A stretch of 64,000 nt of DNA from Tribonema minus (Eukaryota > Sar > Xanthophyceae > Tribonematales > Tribonemataceae). The position numbers and the translations under genes are program-made. Positions 1-12,559 of the stretch are shown here, piece by piece. The stretch is from NCBI GenBank assembly GCA_017506865.1, contig JAFCMP010000072.1:186001-250000 (forward strand). Direction: 5' to 3'. Under the pieces are notes generated by a model that was not told the origin of the DNA, made no database searches, and was given only the letters and a program-made list of their open reading frames with translations. Each line of letters opens with the position of its first letter. Positions within the stretch are counted from its first letter, which is position 1.

Positions 1-134
1 CGCAGGCCGCAGATGCGCATGTCGCGGTGCACTGCGCTGGGCTGCGTCGCGTCAGCTCTGCAACACGCCAGCGCTGCGTCGCAGTCCAGCTAACGGTAAT
101 CACTCCACCGCCTGCTAAACAAGAGCAACCAGCC
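1..134. other. Window edge, downstream of the SET gene
   Basis: Short stretch beyond the stop codon proposed for the minus-strand SET gene. It is probably that gene's 3' untranslated region. I see no gene or clear polyadenylation signal here. Confidence 0.3.
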
Positions 135-3100
135 TCACATTGACAAGCGATGGGGTTGCCGAAGCAAGTGACTCTCCGTACCCAGAAGGTAAGGCACTGT
201 GTTCCTGCCGAAAGACAGCCAAAAGATCAGAGTGCAGCCTTCACAGATGTCAGGCTTTGAAGCGCCGCGCTGCATCAATAGATGGCAGCGCCGGCAGCTG
301 CCATGCCTCACCTTGTGGCAAAGCACCAGACACACCACCGCAAGCCCTGGCCCGTGCATCACTCCAACCCTACAACTATTACTTGAATACATACACATAT
401 GGCCGAGGTCTTGCGGGTCATCACCTGCAAAATCCATGTCGCTCCCTGTTCCGTGCACAGAGTCCTGCCAGCCGCGCGCCTCTGCGCCCGCTGCCGCTGC
501 TGCTGCTGCCAGCGCATAGGCATCAGCGCTAAGCGCAGGGGCAGCGGGCGGGGCCGGCGCGAGCGGCGTGGCGCCGCGGCCTGCCATCGACGGCACCGCC
601 GCCGCAGCGCTACCGCCCAGAGAACTGGCCTGCTGCTGCTGCAGCTGCTGCTGCTGCTGCAAGTGAGTAGGCCACTGGCCCAGCCACGCCGGCAGCAGGT
701 CGTCAGCCGCAGCGCTGGCACCTGGCCCATCTGCCCGCATCGTGACCTGAGCGAGAGACCGAGCGGATGCGCCGGAGACCTCGTGCTGCCGCACCCGCTG
801 CGACGGCGCAACCGGCTGCGGCTGCGGTGTCGGCGGCAGCGGCTGCGGCGTCGGCGGCTGCGGCTGCTGCTGCGCGCGGCGCGGCGGCCTCTGCCGCAGC
901 GTCTGCAGCAGGTCCTGCAGGTCCTCCTCCTCCAGCGCAGCGGCCGCGTGCGGCGACGGCGGCGGCGACAGCGGCGGCGGCTCGGGCGTTGGCTCGCGCG
1001 ACGGCGCGAGCCAGTCCTCGCTTACGACGCACTCCTCGGTGGGCGGCAGAATGACCTCCGTCTGCCGCCGCTTGGGCTTCTCCGCGACGAGCGCTGCCTC
1101 GAGGGCCACGCGCTGCAGCGCGGCGTCGCGCGGCGCTCGGCGGCTGCCGAGCTGTATCATGACCTCCTCCTTGACGTGGCGCAGGTTCGGGCGCCGCTGG
1201 CGCTTCTGCGGGAGCTCCGCCTCGGACGCGTCGCTGTCGTCGGTGACGTACTCCACCCTGCCGTAGCGCGAGATGGAGTACTGCTTGGGGCGCGGCTCCT
1301 GCTCCTGCTGCTGCTGCTGCGCCTCGGCGCTGCTGCCGTCCGCTGCTGCCGCACCGCCGAGGTCACTCACTGCTGCAGCCGCATCGCCACCAGCGCCGCC
1401 CGCAGCATCGAGCCGAACGCGCTTGTTCGTCGATCCGTCCTCGCTGCCGCCTGCTGCCTCATCGCTGACGCGTTTTCGCACAGGCGCTGTGGCGGGCGCA
1501 CTGAAACCCGGCAGGTAGGCCTCGACCGCAGCTGCTGTTGCCGCCGCCGCGGCAGGCGGCGGAACTGATGGTGCAGCTGCGCAAGCGACCGTTGCAGCAG
1601 CGGTGGCGCTGCCCGCACCAGCAGCAGCTGGGGCAAGTGCCTGGATGTCACTGTCGCCGCAGAAGTCGCTAGCCGCAGCGCCATTGCCTATTGAGAGGGC
1701 GGCACCGACGCACGAAGCACTTGCGCCAGTGCCATAAAGGCCGCTGCCAGCTCCTGCGCCACCAAGCAAGGTGCTGCCGTGACCGCCGCCGCCGCTGCTG
1801 CCGAAAGCGCCGCCGCCGCCATCGCCCGCGCCGCTGCTGCCGCCGCCGCCAGCGCCGCCGCCGATGACGCCATAGCGCCCGATGCTGGCGGCGGCCACCG
1901 CGGCGTAGATGCTGGGGGAGTAGCGGCGCGTCAGCGGCGGCAGGTGCGGCATGTCGGGCAGCTCGCGGCCCGCGCGCACGCGCAGGACGCGGAAGACGGC
2001 GTAGTTGGCGGTGGCGGCGGCGCGCGCCTTCCACGTCACGGGGCGCGTCTTGGCGGCCCTGTGGCCCTGCTCAGCAGCAGGGGGGAGAAGTATGAGCAAG
2101 CGTTGCAAAGGGGGTGTTACCGGCTGGCTTGCGGCAAGCAGTTGTTGCACGGCGCTGCGGGTCGCATAAGATGCGTTCACGCACGAGTGCTGCGCACATC
2201 CGTGTGCACAGCGCGCGGCACCTCTTATGACCACCATCAGCACGACAGCGCCATTGCCTTGGTACAACTTCGGCCTAACCACTGCACTGTGAAGTGCGCG
2301 CCTCTCGTCCATTGTGTACGTCTTGACCACCACGCCAACGACTTCTTGTGCTGATGCCAATCATCAAAAGCATGCACCTCTCTACCGGTGCTTGCAGTCA
2401 AAGCGCGGGCCGAGCCCTCTGCCACACAATCGCAACTCAAGCGTTGCCAGCGCTGCCGCTGCCAGCACCTTACCCGCATCCACCCGCGCCACGCGGAAAC
2501 TACTGCTGCTGCTGCTGCCGCAGCACTCGCACGCGCCGCACCGACCGCCCCCCGCACTGCGCCCACAAGACAACAGCCCCGACATGGCAGCACCTCTTCT
2601 GGCGTGCAGCAGCGCTCACCGCCGCCTGCGCGCGCGCCGCCGCCTCCAGCGCCTCGCGGCGCACCTCCGCGGTGAGAGCGCGCTTCACGCGCAACACCTG
2701 CGGCACCTGCGCGCGGCCGCGGTACAGCGCGCGCTGCCGGTGCTGCGCGGGGTGCAGTATCGCCTCGACGCCGGCCGGCAGCTGCGCCTCGGGGAATGCG
2801 TACGCGTACGGCTCGCCCGCCTCCTCGCAGCACGCGACGCACGCGAAGCGCGTGTGCTGCGCGTTCTGGACGTAGAGGCCGCGCCCGATGCACGCAAAGT
2901 GGAAGTACCAGCCGCAGCGCGTGCAGAACGTGGACAGGCCGAGGCGCTTGCGCTTGCCGTCCGCGTTCAGCGCTTCGCCGCAGTGGCCTGCCGGTGGATG
3001 CCGTGGCAGTGGGAGGAGGGGGGGGGGGGGGGGGGTGAATAGAAAGCTTCGGGTTTGAGCGGAACAGCGTGGGGGGGCTAGAAGCAGGAGGTCTATGGAG

Positions 3101-6100
3101 GGGGGGGTCACAGACAGGAGTTGAGGGCAAAGTGTGACGTGCCATGAGGCAGTTTTGCACGCCGCCTATGAGCTACGCCGCCACCCAGTGCACCCATGAT
3201 CATCATACAATCGGCTTCAACGTGTGACGCTTGTGTCAGCGCTCAGCTGCACCTGCTCTCGTTTGGACAAAGGCGTTGACAAGCGCACGCGAGCGTGTGA
3301 TCGCTGCGCAATGCAACGACGTGACGCTCAGGCCGGGTACACACTTCAGCATTTACAAACACCAGATGGACATGAGCCGTCATCTACCCAAACTTGCAGT
3401 TGACGGCAAGAACATATACGGCCCACAACGTTGAAGAACCGGTGAGCACAGACACAAAACACGCATCATTGCGCAGCTCACATGGCCCCTCCAGCGGCAG
3501 CCGCACGCCGCCCCCCGCATCCCCCCGCGCCTTCGCCGCCGACGCCGACGCCAGCGCTGCCACGCGCCGGTGGTGGCTCGCGACGGCGCGCACGTAGCCG
3601 TGCTCGCGCGTAATGATGACGTCCCTGTTGATCTCCTCGAGCTCTGCAAAGTGGCGCCACGCGCGCGTGAACGGCGCGTCGGCGGCGCTGCGCAGCGCGC
3701 GCACGGCGCCCGCCGCGGCGTTGGCGATGGCCAGGTAGGTGGGTACGCAGCGCGCGCCCACGACCCCCCACAGCCGCTCCCCCTCTAGCAGGACGTGGAA
3801 CAGGAACTGCGGCGGGGGCAAGGAACAAGGATATTGTATGAGGGGGCAGTGCGGATGCCGCGCGGCATTGTTGATTGCTACATGTGTTCTGAACAAGAGC
3901 GCGGTTCTGACGCCAATCTCAGCAACGGCCGCTCCAGGGCAAATTGCCAATGGCAGAGGACCGGGCTCACGCGCTTGCATCGCCGCATAAAAAGAGGGGT
4001 GGGCGCATGCGGCGACATTCGCATCAACGACGGCAAAATACCTCCATGCCGAGATAGGGGCAGTGGCTTCACATGACACCTTCGTCAAAGGCAGGCTGCA
4101 CTCCTGCGCATTGAGCCGCGTGCATACAGGCGGCGTGCACGCCAGCAACCACCACCGAGCCCCCGCGGTCCCTGCAGCATCCTCCATGCACACGATTGCA
4201 CAGCCGCACAGTCAGACTCATCCTGAGTAGTCCTCAAGAGCAGCCAGCCTTGGCGCAGCAGCGCATCAATTCCTCGAGAGCAGCCACCCCCCTGGCAGCG
4301 CAGCGCAGCGCTCACCTGCAGCGTCGGCGGCGGCTGGCGCCCCGGCTGCGCGCGGTACGTGGCCAGGTCCTCCGGCGACAGCGGCGCGCTCGCGCACGGC
4401 GGCGGCGCCTGGTCCGCGCGCAGCGACGGCGGCAGCACCGGCTGCGCGAGGCTGCCCACGGCAGCGGGGTGCACCACGGAGGCGGCCAGGCGCCAGATCG
4501 CCTGTAGTCAAGGGACGGGGGGGGGGGGGGGGGGGGGTAAGGTATGAATGAGTATGATGGCGGCGCGCCGTACAGGCGACGCGGGCGCCAGACCACGTGC
4601 ACAATTGGTGCAAGGGTCATGGCGTGGGGGGGTGGCGTTGGTGGTGAGCGAGAGAGCGAGTCAGCGCTCAGCGGCAGATTCTGCGGCGGGGGTTACTGTA
4701 GAGTGCAAACGTTTTACGCGTGTTGCTGCTCACAACAGCCGACCCACATACAAGCATGCGAGGACGATCCCTGCACTCGCATACGTACATACCTGGCGCA
4801 GCCGCAGCTCCTCCGTCTCCACGTTGACGACGGTGAACAGCGCGCCCTCCAGCGACAGCTCCGCGAGCGTGCGCAGCAGGGACGCCTCAAACGCAAAGTC
4901 CCGCCCAACGCTCCGCAGCACCAGTCCTTCATCGCCGCCGCCGCCGCTGCCATGCGCGTCCTTTGGCTGCTCCGCGCCGGCGCTGCCGCTGCTGCCGCCA
5001 TCAGCCTCCTGCTGCTGCTGCTGCTGCTGAGCATCACTGCCACCTGATTCCGTGTGCTCCGCCACTGGGCCAGCGCTGCTGCTGTCGCCACCGCAGCTAT
5101 CGACCACCGTCGCTGCCACTGCTGCCACCGCCGCCGCCGCTACTGCCGCCGCTTCACTGCTGCAATCGGCCTCCATTGGCGGCGGCGGCGTCGGCGGCGC
5201 CGTGGCCTCCGTGCCCTCATCGCTGCTGTCGCTCGTGAGGCGCTGCTTGCTGAGCAGCTGCTGCGCAAGCTCCATGTCGCCGCCGGCATCGCCGCTGGCG
5301 AGGGCCGCCGCTGCCTCCGCTACCGCAGTTGCGACCACTTGAGTTTCACCGCCACTACCGCCAGCGACCGCCATCGCGTCCGCCCCTCGCTGCTGGGCTG
5401 CCAGGGGCGCAGGGCTAGGGTTACGGCTAGCGTTCACCGATGACCCCGCCGATGCCGCCTTGCCCTCGCCCGCTGGCTTACCCCCCGCCGCCGCCGCTGC
5501 CGCTGCCGCTGCCGCCGCCGCCGCAGCGGTGCCGCCGCTGCTCTCCGGCGGCGCCGCGGCCGCAGCCTCGCAGTAGCGCGCGAGCGCGTCTATAGCCGCC
5601 TCCACGCGCGCGTGCCAGCGCGCGACCGTGTCGCGCACGCGCAGCACGCTGACGGACGCGCGCAGGCTGCGGATGGGCAGCGCGGCGGCGGCGTCGGCGA
5701 TGCCGGTGAGCCACTCGACGCTCGCGAGGCCGGACGTGTACGCGACCAGCGCGCGGCGGCGCTGCTGCGGCGGCGCCGCGGCGAGCATGCTGCAGACGGC
5801 GGCGCCGTGCTGGCACGCGGGGCACGTGAAGGTGGCCGAGGCGCGCGAGACGGCGCGCTCCGCGAGGTGCACGCACGCCGCGTGGTACCAGCGCGAGCAG
5901 GCCTGGGGTGGAAGGGGGGGGGACAGGGATAAGGGATGGGTGTTGAGATGTTGGCCGCTGCTGCCATGTGTGTGGGAGGGGGGCGCAGCATACAGCAGGC
6001 AATGTAGGGAATGCTACAAGCGCGCTACACAGGCCTGCTGCCAGGTGTTTGTGTAAATGCGCCGGCAACGCGGGGGGAAGGTACAGGTGCGTCACACAGG

Positions 6101-6446
6101 CTCTGCATGCGGTGCAGCACGTACAGTCCGAGCACGAAATGGTCGTCGACAGCTGATGGCCACACACTATGGCGGCGTACGCATTGCACACCCTCGCAGC
6201 AGCAGGGCGACGGGTACGGGGTGCCTCCCCTCTGCATCAGCACGCAGAGCGCGCATCGCAGCAGGCCGACATGCGCATCAACAGACCGCAGCTACATTCG
6301 TCAAGTCGTCATCATCACAGGCGCGCACGCACCTCGCACTGGACCATGAGGTTGGTGCGCGACGCCGACGTGCGCGTGCGGCACAGGCAGTGCAGCAGCG
6401 TGTCGTCGTCCTCCTCCGCCGCCGCCGCCGCCGCCGCCGCTGCCGC

Positions 6447-6477
<31 letters not shown>

Positions 6478-9400
6478 GCCACCTCCGCCGCCGCCACTTC
6501 TGCCTCCGCCACCTCCACCTCCCTCTCAAAGATCTTGCAGTCATCGTCAGCCGCCTCCCTGACCGCCGCCGCCGCCGCTGCCGCCGCCGCGGCGCTGCCG
6601 CTGCCGCGCTCGTCCGGTGACGGCGAGCGGTTGCGCCGCGAGCGCACCGACTTGCGGCGCGAGCGGCGCGCGTTGGCCTGCGCCTCGGCGAGGGCGCGTG
6701 CGCGCTCCGCGGCGGCGCGCTGCCGCTCCTCGCGCGCCAGCTCCTTCTTCTCCTGCTCGGCGCGCTTCACCTCCAGCTCGCGCGCCTCCGCGTAGCCCGT
6801 CACCTCCATCTGGCGCGCGCGCGCACAGGGGGCAGCGGGGGGGGGCGGGTGGCGATGCTGGTATTGAGGTGCGGCCTTGGTGCATTCTTGCGTGCGCGAA
6901 AGAGGTGCGCTGATGCGGCAAAGGCTGAGCAGCAGCGTGCATCGCAGCTCCCTGCCAATCCGCAACGTTGTATCCGCAGCACGCCCTCGCGCCTCCACCG
7001 CGCCACGCACACACACTCACAAACACACACGCACAAACGCCCCCCTCCCCCCCCTCCCCCACATGCGCCTCGCCAGCCTCTCCTCCAGCCCCCCCCCTCC
7101 CCCCCAGCTCCCCCCCCACTGCGACAACTCACCAGCCTCTCCTCGAGCGCGTCCAGCGCATCCGACGCAACGCCGAGCCGCGCCCACCGCGCGGGCTTCT
7201 CCCTGTCCCTGTCCCTGTCCCTGTCCTTCGCCGCCCCCGCCCCCGTATCAGCGCTCGGCAGGAAGCGCCCCCCCTCGCCCCTCTCCGGCAGCGCCAGCGG
7301 CGCCGGCGGCGGCCGCCGCACCACCTCCACGCGCAGCCCCTCGCACGCGCGCGCGGCCCACGCCTCCACGAATTCCGCGATCTTCGCTAGTTGAGCGCTG
7401 CCACGCAGCTCCACGCCCTCGCGCTCCGCCGCCTGGATGTCGCGGATGGCGGCGGCGAACTGCGCGGCGGTGGGCGCCGCGGCGGCGGCGGCAGCGGCGT
7501 TGTGCGGCGGCGGCGGCGTTGCGCGCGCGTGCGCCTGCGGGCGGCCATCGTTGTTGTCGGCGTCGCTGTTGCGGGGACAAGGGGTGGCGGCAGCGGTAAA
7601 ACTTGGTGAGGCGATTTATGGCACGGCCACAACATCACATGCTACTGCTGCCTCGCAGTCACTGTCGTCCGAGATACCTCACACCGCTGCAGAAACAGTT
7701 CGCAGCCTCGTGAAACGGCAGCGAAACAGCATACGTTACAGCGCCCCACTGGACACGACCGCCACCCGCGCGCCACAGCCGCCCCGCACGCACCTTCCGC
7801 CGCCGCCGCCCTCCTCCTCCTCGTCGTCCAGCGGGACCTCCACGTCCACACCGCGCGCGCGCGCGGCGCGCACGATGGACGTGATGGCCGCCTGCGCTGC
7901 GCTCATGCGCGCCAGCAGCCGCTCCGCCGACGCGAGCTCGTCCATCTGCAGCTCCGGCGCGGCGTCCACCAGCTTCTCCAGCTCCGCCAGCGTCATGAGA
8001 CAGTTGTCAAAGGGCTGCGCGCCCGCTGCGCTGCTGCTGCCGCCACCGCCGCCGCCTCCGCTGCCGCCGGGGTGCGGCGACGCGCGCGCAGAGTCGCGCC
8101 GCTGCTGCTGCTGCGCGCGCGCCTGGTCGTGCAGGTACGGCGACGAGCGCTGCTGCGCATGCGCTGCGGCATGGCTCAGTGCCGGGGAGGCGCGGTTGAG
8201 CGCGGGTGACGCGCGGTTCGCCCCCCCTGCTGTGGCGGTGCTCAGAACTGGTGAAGCAGCGCTCAGCCTCCGCGGCGCGGCGGCCTGCTGCCACTCCACG
8301 GGCCAGAGGCTTTCGCTGTCCGCCTCCTCCTCCTCGTGGCGGCGGTCCGCGGCGGCAGCGCTCGCGGCGCGCTGCTGCGGCTCTTGCGCTTCGCCGCCGC
8401 TGCGCGTCTCGCCGTCGCTGCTGCCGTGCGCGTGGTGCTCAGCGGCGGCGGCGTAGCGCTGCCTGCGGTGCTCGGCGGCGGCGGCTGCGTCGCGGCGAGG
8501 ACGGTAGGCATGGGTTTGGACAAAGTGAGTACCTAGTGGCTCAGAGCACAAGCAGAGTTGGTTTGTTGTTCAGAGGAGAGTGTCATGAGCAGGCAATGAT
8601 TGGGGCTCGTTAGACCGCTGCAGGCCAGCCCATGTGCCTGATGGCAGGCGAGATCTCCCCTCAATGCCTGCACAAGACATCAAGCCTCATCAGCACAACG
8701 TGCCCCCCCAACGTACAAGGCAGCCTGTGCCAAAAACAATTCATGGCCTTCAATCCCCCTGGAGTTGCCCTGGGCCAGCCTGCAGACAGGCCCATCCGCA
8801 CGCTTTGCATTGGACCTCCACCAGACATCGAAAGCTACAGTGTCCTTCCAGCCATAGGACGACTATGGCGTCGCACTCCTACTAACCTCCATGTATCTTC
8901 TTGGCGGCAGCAGCGCAAACGCCGCAGCCGCCCTACTCCGCGCTGCTGCGGTATCTCCACATCTTCTTCGATGCGACGCAATACTGCAGCCCCCTTTCAA
9001 CACACAGCGAAATGTGTGCCGCTCGCAGGCCCCCCCCTCGTCGCTGGCCGCCTCTGTCATATCACCATACGTACCGCTGCCAGCCTACTACACGTGCGCA
9101 CTCACCCCTGCGCGCCGCCTGCTCCGCCAGCTCCGCAGCGCGCTCCACCGCCGCTGCCGCGCGCCGCGCCGCCGCCGCGCGCCGCCGCGCGCGCCGCTCC
9201 GGGTCGAACACCCCCTCGCGCGCGCGCAGCCACGCCTCGCCCTCCCGCTCCAGCACCGCCAGGCACTCGAGCTCGCGCCCGCGCGCCGCCGCCGCGCCGA
9301 GCGCGCGCCCCTCCTCCAGCAGCGCCGCCGCCTCCGAGAAGCGCGGCAGGCGCTGCCGCAGGACGCGCACCGCGCGCTCGCGCCACCACGCGGCCTCGGC

Positions 9401-11209
9401 GGCGCCCGCGGCGGCGGCGCCGCCCGCGGCGGCGGCGGCGGCGGCGGAGCGCAGCGTGCCGCCGATGAGCCCCGGGCAGCGCGGCGCGCCGCAGAGGCAG
9501 CGCTGGCGCGTGACGCAGCCGTCGAGCGTGTCTGCGCGGTAGTTGTACGTGAGCTCCTCGCCGGGCTGCAGCGTGCGCTTGGCGGCCATGACGACGCGCG
9601 TCTCGCCCATCACGCTCCTGCAGAGGTGCAGGGGATACCGCGCGCGCGTCGCGGTCAGACGGTGTTGAAGTGAGGGTTGAAGTTGACATGCCCATGTTGG
9701 TGAGCGCGTGCGCGCAGCGCGAGGGGGGGGCTTGTTTGTGCTCATCACTTCGAGGTCTTGCTGCGGCAGCATATGTTGCGAGAACAGGATATTACTTACC
9801 ATTTCTGCAGTTCGCAGTTCGGCGCGCAGCTGTGGTTGGCGAAGCGCGCCTCGTTGCCCATGGGGCCGGCATCCAAAATAAGCTGCCCGTCCAAGCTGGC
9901 AAAGTAGAAGTCGCCCCTCTTGCCTCTCTTGCCCAGCTGCTTGAGCCGCCTCTTGCACTGCACACACGGCAGCAACATCAGAAGAAATAAGTGCAGTCAT
10001 GATCAGATGTCACAGCGTCGCCTGCATGTTGCTGGCCTGGTTGCAAAGCGCCTCAGTGATGCGCGACAACGGTGACTGGGTGCATGGGAGGGTCGGATGC
10101 GTAGGGCAGTCTGGAGCGCAGCGCTTGCTTGCAAGGTTATGTGTCTGCTGGGCCAGCCTCATATTCTCACTTGAGGGATAGAACGAACCTAACTGCATGC
10201 GTGTCTGTCAGTTGTCTAAATTTCAGCAATGCACAACTTCAACTATTGGCAGCACTGCAACAAAAATGCCCAACTTCAACTGTTGGCACTGCAACAATCT
10301 GATGCACGATCTCTTTGGCGGCGGCATGGACATTGAATCCATCAGTACAGGCTACGGTAGCAGGTCAAAATACAGTGCGGAATGCATATATTGTCCGAGA
10401 TGTAGTTGAAGTTGCCGACGAAAAGCCACATCACGCACCTCATCGACAGAGATGACCTCCCCGACATACTCTTTGAGCAGGGTTCCCGCCGTCACTGGCT
10501 CCGCTGTTGTGCACAGCCTCAGGCCCCACCCCCTCCCGTCCGATGTCCTGAATGCCTCTGTAGGGGGGTACCGCCTCTCCTGAATAGCGCTGTTCTCGCA
10601 GTACCGCCTGCCGTCGGTGAGGCCTCGCAGGGTGGGGCAGCGGCCTGGCAGGCACTCCTGCATCAGCCGCCTGTTGAGGCAGTCATCCAGGCAGTGCCCG
10701 CCCGGCTCGCAACAGCAGGTGGAGCACTCCTTGGCGGCCACGAGGCCCTTCAGCGCGGCGTCGGGGTACTGGTTAGTCCTGATCTTCTTGTAGTCGGGCT
10801 CAGGCAGCAACTCCCTCAGCCGTTCCTTCAGCATGTCTAGCGGCGGCAGATAGGGCTCGGCCATAGAATCATCAGGCCAGATCCCCAGAGCCAACGCCCC
10901 GGAGCCCAGGGGCAACTCGAAATCTGCAGCTGAGGACTTGGGAATTGGCTTCGCTGCGACTTTTAACCAGGCCTTCATTGGATCGTCTGGACCGAGATAG
11001 GGCAGGCCAGCAGCTGCAGCGTCGGCCCCAGCCGCAAAAGCTGCCTCAGCTGCAGCAGCCGCCTCTGCTGTTCGCCGCTTTCTGGCGCTCGCCTCATATT
11101 TCGCCAGCTCCTCCTCGTACTGGCGCCTCTCCTCTTCCTCCTCTTTGCGGGCCTTGAGTCTTGAGCTGATCTTCTTGGGCTTCAAGCTGCCCCTCGTCAT
11201 TAACGGCAT
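135..11209 (-). CDS. SET-domain histone-lysine methyltransferase (ASH1/SET2/NSD-like) with two PHD fingers
   Basis: Predicted chromatin enzyme that methylates histone H3 lysine, most likely K36, in the nucleus. Model (minus, 5' to 3'): 11209-10439, 9957-9800, 9617-9106, 8532-7794, 7565-7133, 6809-6333, 5902-4793, 4501-4316, 3806-3482, 2987-2620, 2066-135; about 2336 residues, phases consistent throughout. Residues 161-210 form the Cys-rich AWS; SET follows with GRGWG (226-230), [15 protein letters not shown] (297-305) and ELTYNY, then post-[11 protein letters not shown] (350-357). PHD finger 1 (C4HC3, 1012-1060) is split by an intron. PHD finger 2 (1571-1623) gains its first Cys by joining T of one exon to GC of the next. 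Ala-, Gly-, Gln- and Pro-rich linkers fill the rest. AWS-SET-post-SET followed by PHD recalls ASH1, but I see no bromodomain or BAH. The ATG is the first in the open exon. The last about 75 residues look less coding-like, so a further 3' intron (possible donor near 420) is possible. Exon 4's acceptor (CTAG) is the weakest. Confidence 0.85.
4517..4537 (-). repeat. C21 homopolymer serving as a polypyrimidine tract
   Basis: Twenty-one consecutive G on the plus strand are C on the coding (minus) strand. The run lies 15 bases upstream of the acceptor that opens exon 8 of the SET gene (4501). Its place between branch region and AG suggests it acts as the pyrimidine tract of that intron. Confidence 0.7.
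6417..6480 (-). repeat. GCC/GCG trinucleotide tract coding polyalanine
   Basis: Near-pure GCC repeat on the plus strand inside exon 6 of the SET gene. Read on the minus strand it encodes about 20 consecutive alanines just before the first PHD finger. It is a likely site of length polymorphism. Confidence 0.85.
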
Positions 11210-12106
11210 GCTAGCGGGTCGCTGTTGCCCGCGTCACTCCACTATCAACACCCCAACGATATTTATTCAAGCTTCATTTGATCGTGCGTATACAAGATGC
11301 CGGATAAAAGTTAACGATCAGTTGCTCTGCAATCTTCTAGTCACCGCCAGATCAGCACTGCCGCATGCGCCGCCCCGTTGAAACTTCAGGGGCCTCTCCG
11401 CTCCATGCTGCGACAACTGCGAGGATCGAGCGCGAGCCCCCGACCGACGAAGGCAGGGGCACCGGGGGTTGAAGTTCGGCGCGTAACCGTTTAAGACGAC
11501 AAGCGAAGAGCTTCCGATACTTGTCAGAGGGAATACATAGGCCAGAGTAATCTCGTGAGGCGCGCCGTCACCCCTCGCAAACAGGTTAGCTAGCGCGGCT
11601 GCCCCTCAGCGCCATGCCATGCCTGACTTGCTTGCCTGGGCATCCTTTCAATACACAATTGCACGCTACGTGAAAACGCTGGCGGTGCAGCTGCAGATGT
11701 CATTGGACTGTATAACGGGGTCTTGTGAGGTTCTGGCTGCTCAAGCGCTGACTTGAGTTTTCAACTTCCTGCAGATGAGGGCATTTGGAGCCTTCGTGTT
11801 GGAACAAGACAATGTCGTTGAGGTAGCGCATTTCAGCATTACGCAGAGTATTTGTTTGTTGTTTGTTTTTGGTGTCGGTCAATCTGCAGCTCATGGTCCA
11901 GACCCGCATGCCGCTGTGTTTTGCTGTATCTTCCAAGTTTCTTCCATCAGGCACGGACAGCAGCAGCAGCACGCAGAGAAGCAGCACGCAGCAACAGCAG
12001 CACCAGCTTCTTCGATTAAGCTGCAGCAATAGCAATAGCAATAGCAAAAGCAAGATCAGCGGCAATATCGAAGGCTGCCAAGGGCTGCCTAGCCAAGTAG
12101 CGCATC
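11210..12106. promoter_or_regulatory. Divergent intergenic region, SET gene / bactofilin
   Basis: 897 bp between the start codons of the minus-strand SET gene and the plus-strand bactofilin, so it must hold both promoters and 5' leaders. No clear TATA box seen. A run of CAG/AGC-rich repeats at about 11960-12060 lies in the likely bactofilin leader. No protein-coding signal recognised. Confidence 0.5.
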
Positions 12107-12559
12107 ATGTTCAGGCGCTCATCAGTGGACGCGTCGGCCGTTCCCGACATCATCAAACCCGCGGACGCGGCAGCCGTAGACCAGGCGCTGCTGCACGCTG
12201 GAGCCAGCGACAGCAAGAAGGCGCCCCTGTCGCTGGTGGACGACAAGCCGGACAGCGTGATCTGCCAGTCGCTGCACATCAAAGGGGAGCTGGAGTACCA
12301 GAAGCTGCTGCGCGTCGACGGCACGTTCCAGGGGACCCTCATCACAAAGGGCAGTCTCATCGTGGGCCCCGCGGGCAGGTTCATAGGCAGCGTGGCAGGG
12401 CTCAGGGAGGTGATGGTGGACGGGGGGCAGGTGGACGGCGACTTTGACTGCGACAAGCTGACGCTCAGGTGCGGCGCCAGGTTTGCGGGCAACGTCGTCT
12501 GCAACGCGCTCGTGCTCGACGGCACGTGCAAGCTCAAGGGGAAGGTAGAGGTGCGTTGA
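12107..12559 (+). CDS. Bactofilin (polymer-forming cytoskeletal protein), intronless
   Basis: 150-residue protein in a single exon, ATG to TGA. Residues about 45-148 read as a bactofilin domain: successive short beta-strand turns with Gly and hydrophobic residues at regular spacing (GELEYQKLLRVDGTFQG, LIVGPAGRFIGSV, MVDGGQVDGDF, LTLRCGARFAGNVV, KLKGKVEV), giving the right-handed beta-helix that self-assembles into non-polar filaments. The N-terminal 40 residues are an unconserved tail. In bacteria bactofilins scaffold cell-shape and wall enzymes; the role here is unknown. No signal peptide or membrane segment is visible. Length is typical for the family. It is the only intronless gene found in the window, while every neighbour has 7 to 15 exons, which fits acquisition from bacteria. 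Base composition is like that of the neighbouring exons, so a transfer would not be recent. The family call is firm; the function is inference. Confidence 0.88.
   Translation: MFRRSSVDASAVPDIIKPADAAAVDQALLHAGASDSKKAPLSLVDDKPDSVICQSLHIKGELEYQKLLRVDGTFQGTLITKGSLIVGPAGRFIGSVAGLREVMVDGGQVDGDFDCDKLTLRCGARFAGNVVCNALVLDGTCKLKGKVEVR

Noticed and set aside
399-1568. 389-codon plus-strand frame opposite the last SET exon
   Set aside because: Arg- and Leu-rich shadow of the GC-rich minus-strand exon; the minus frame carries on from the PHD exon in phase and has natural low-complexity composition.
8863-9060. Extra exon between SET exons 3 and 4
   Set aside because: No good flanking splice sites in a usable phase; exon 3 joins exon 4 in frame without it.
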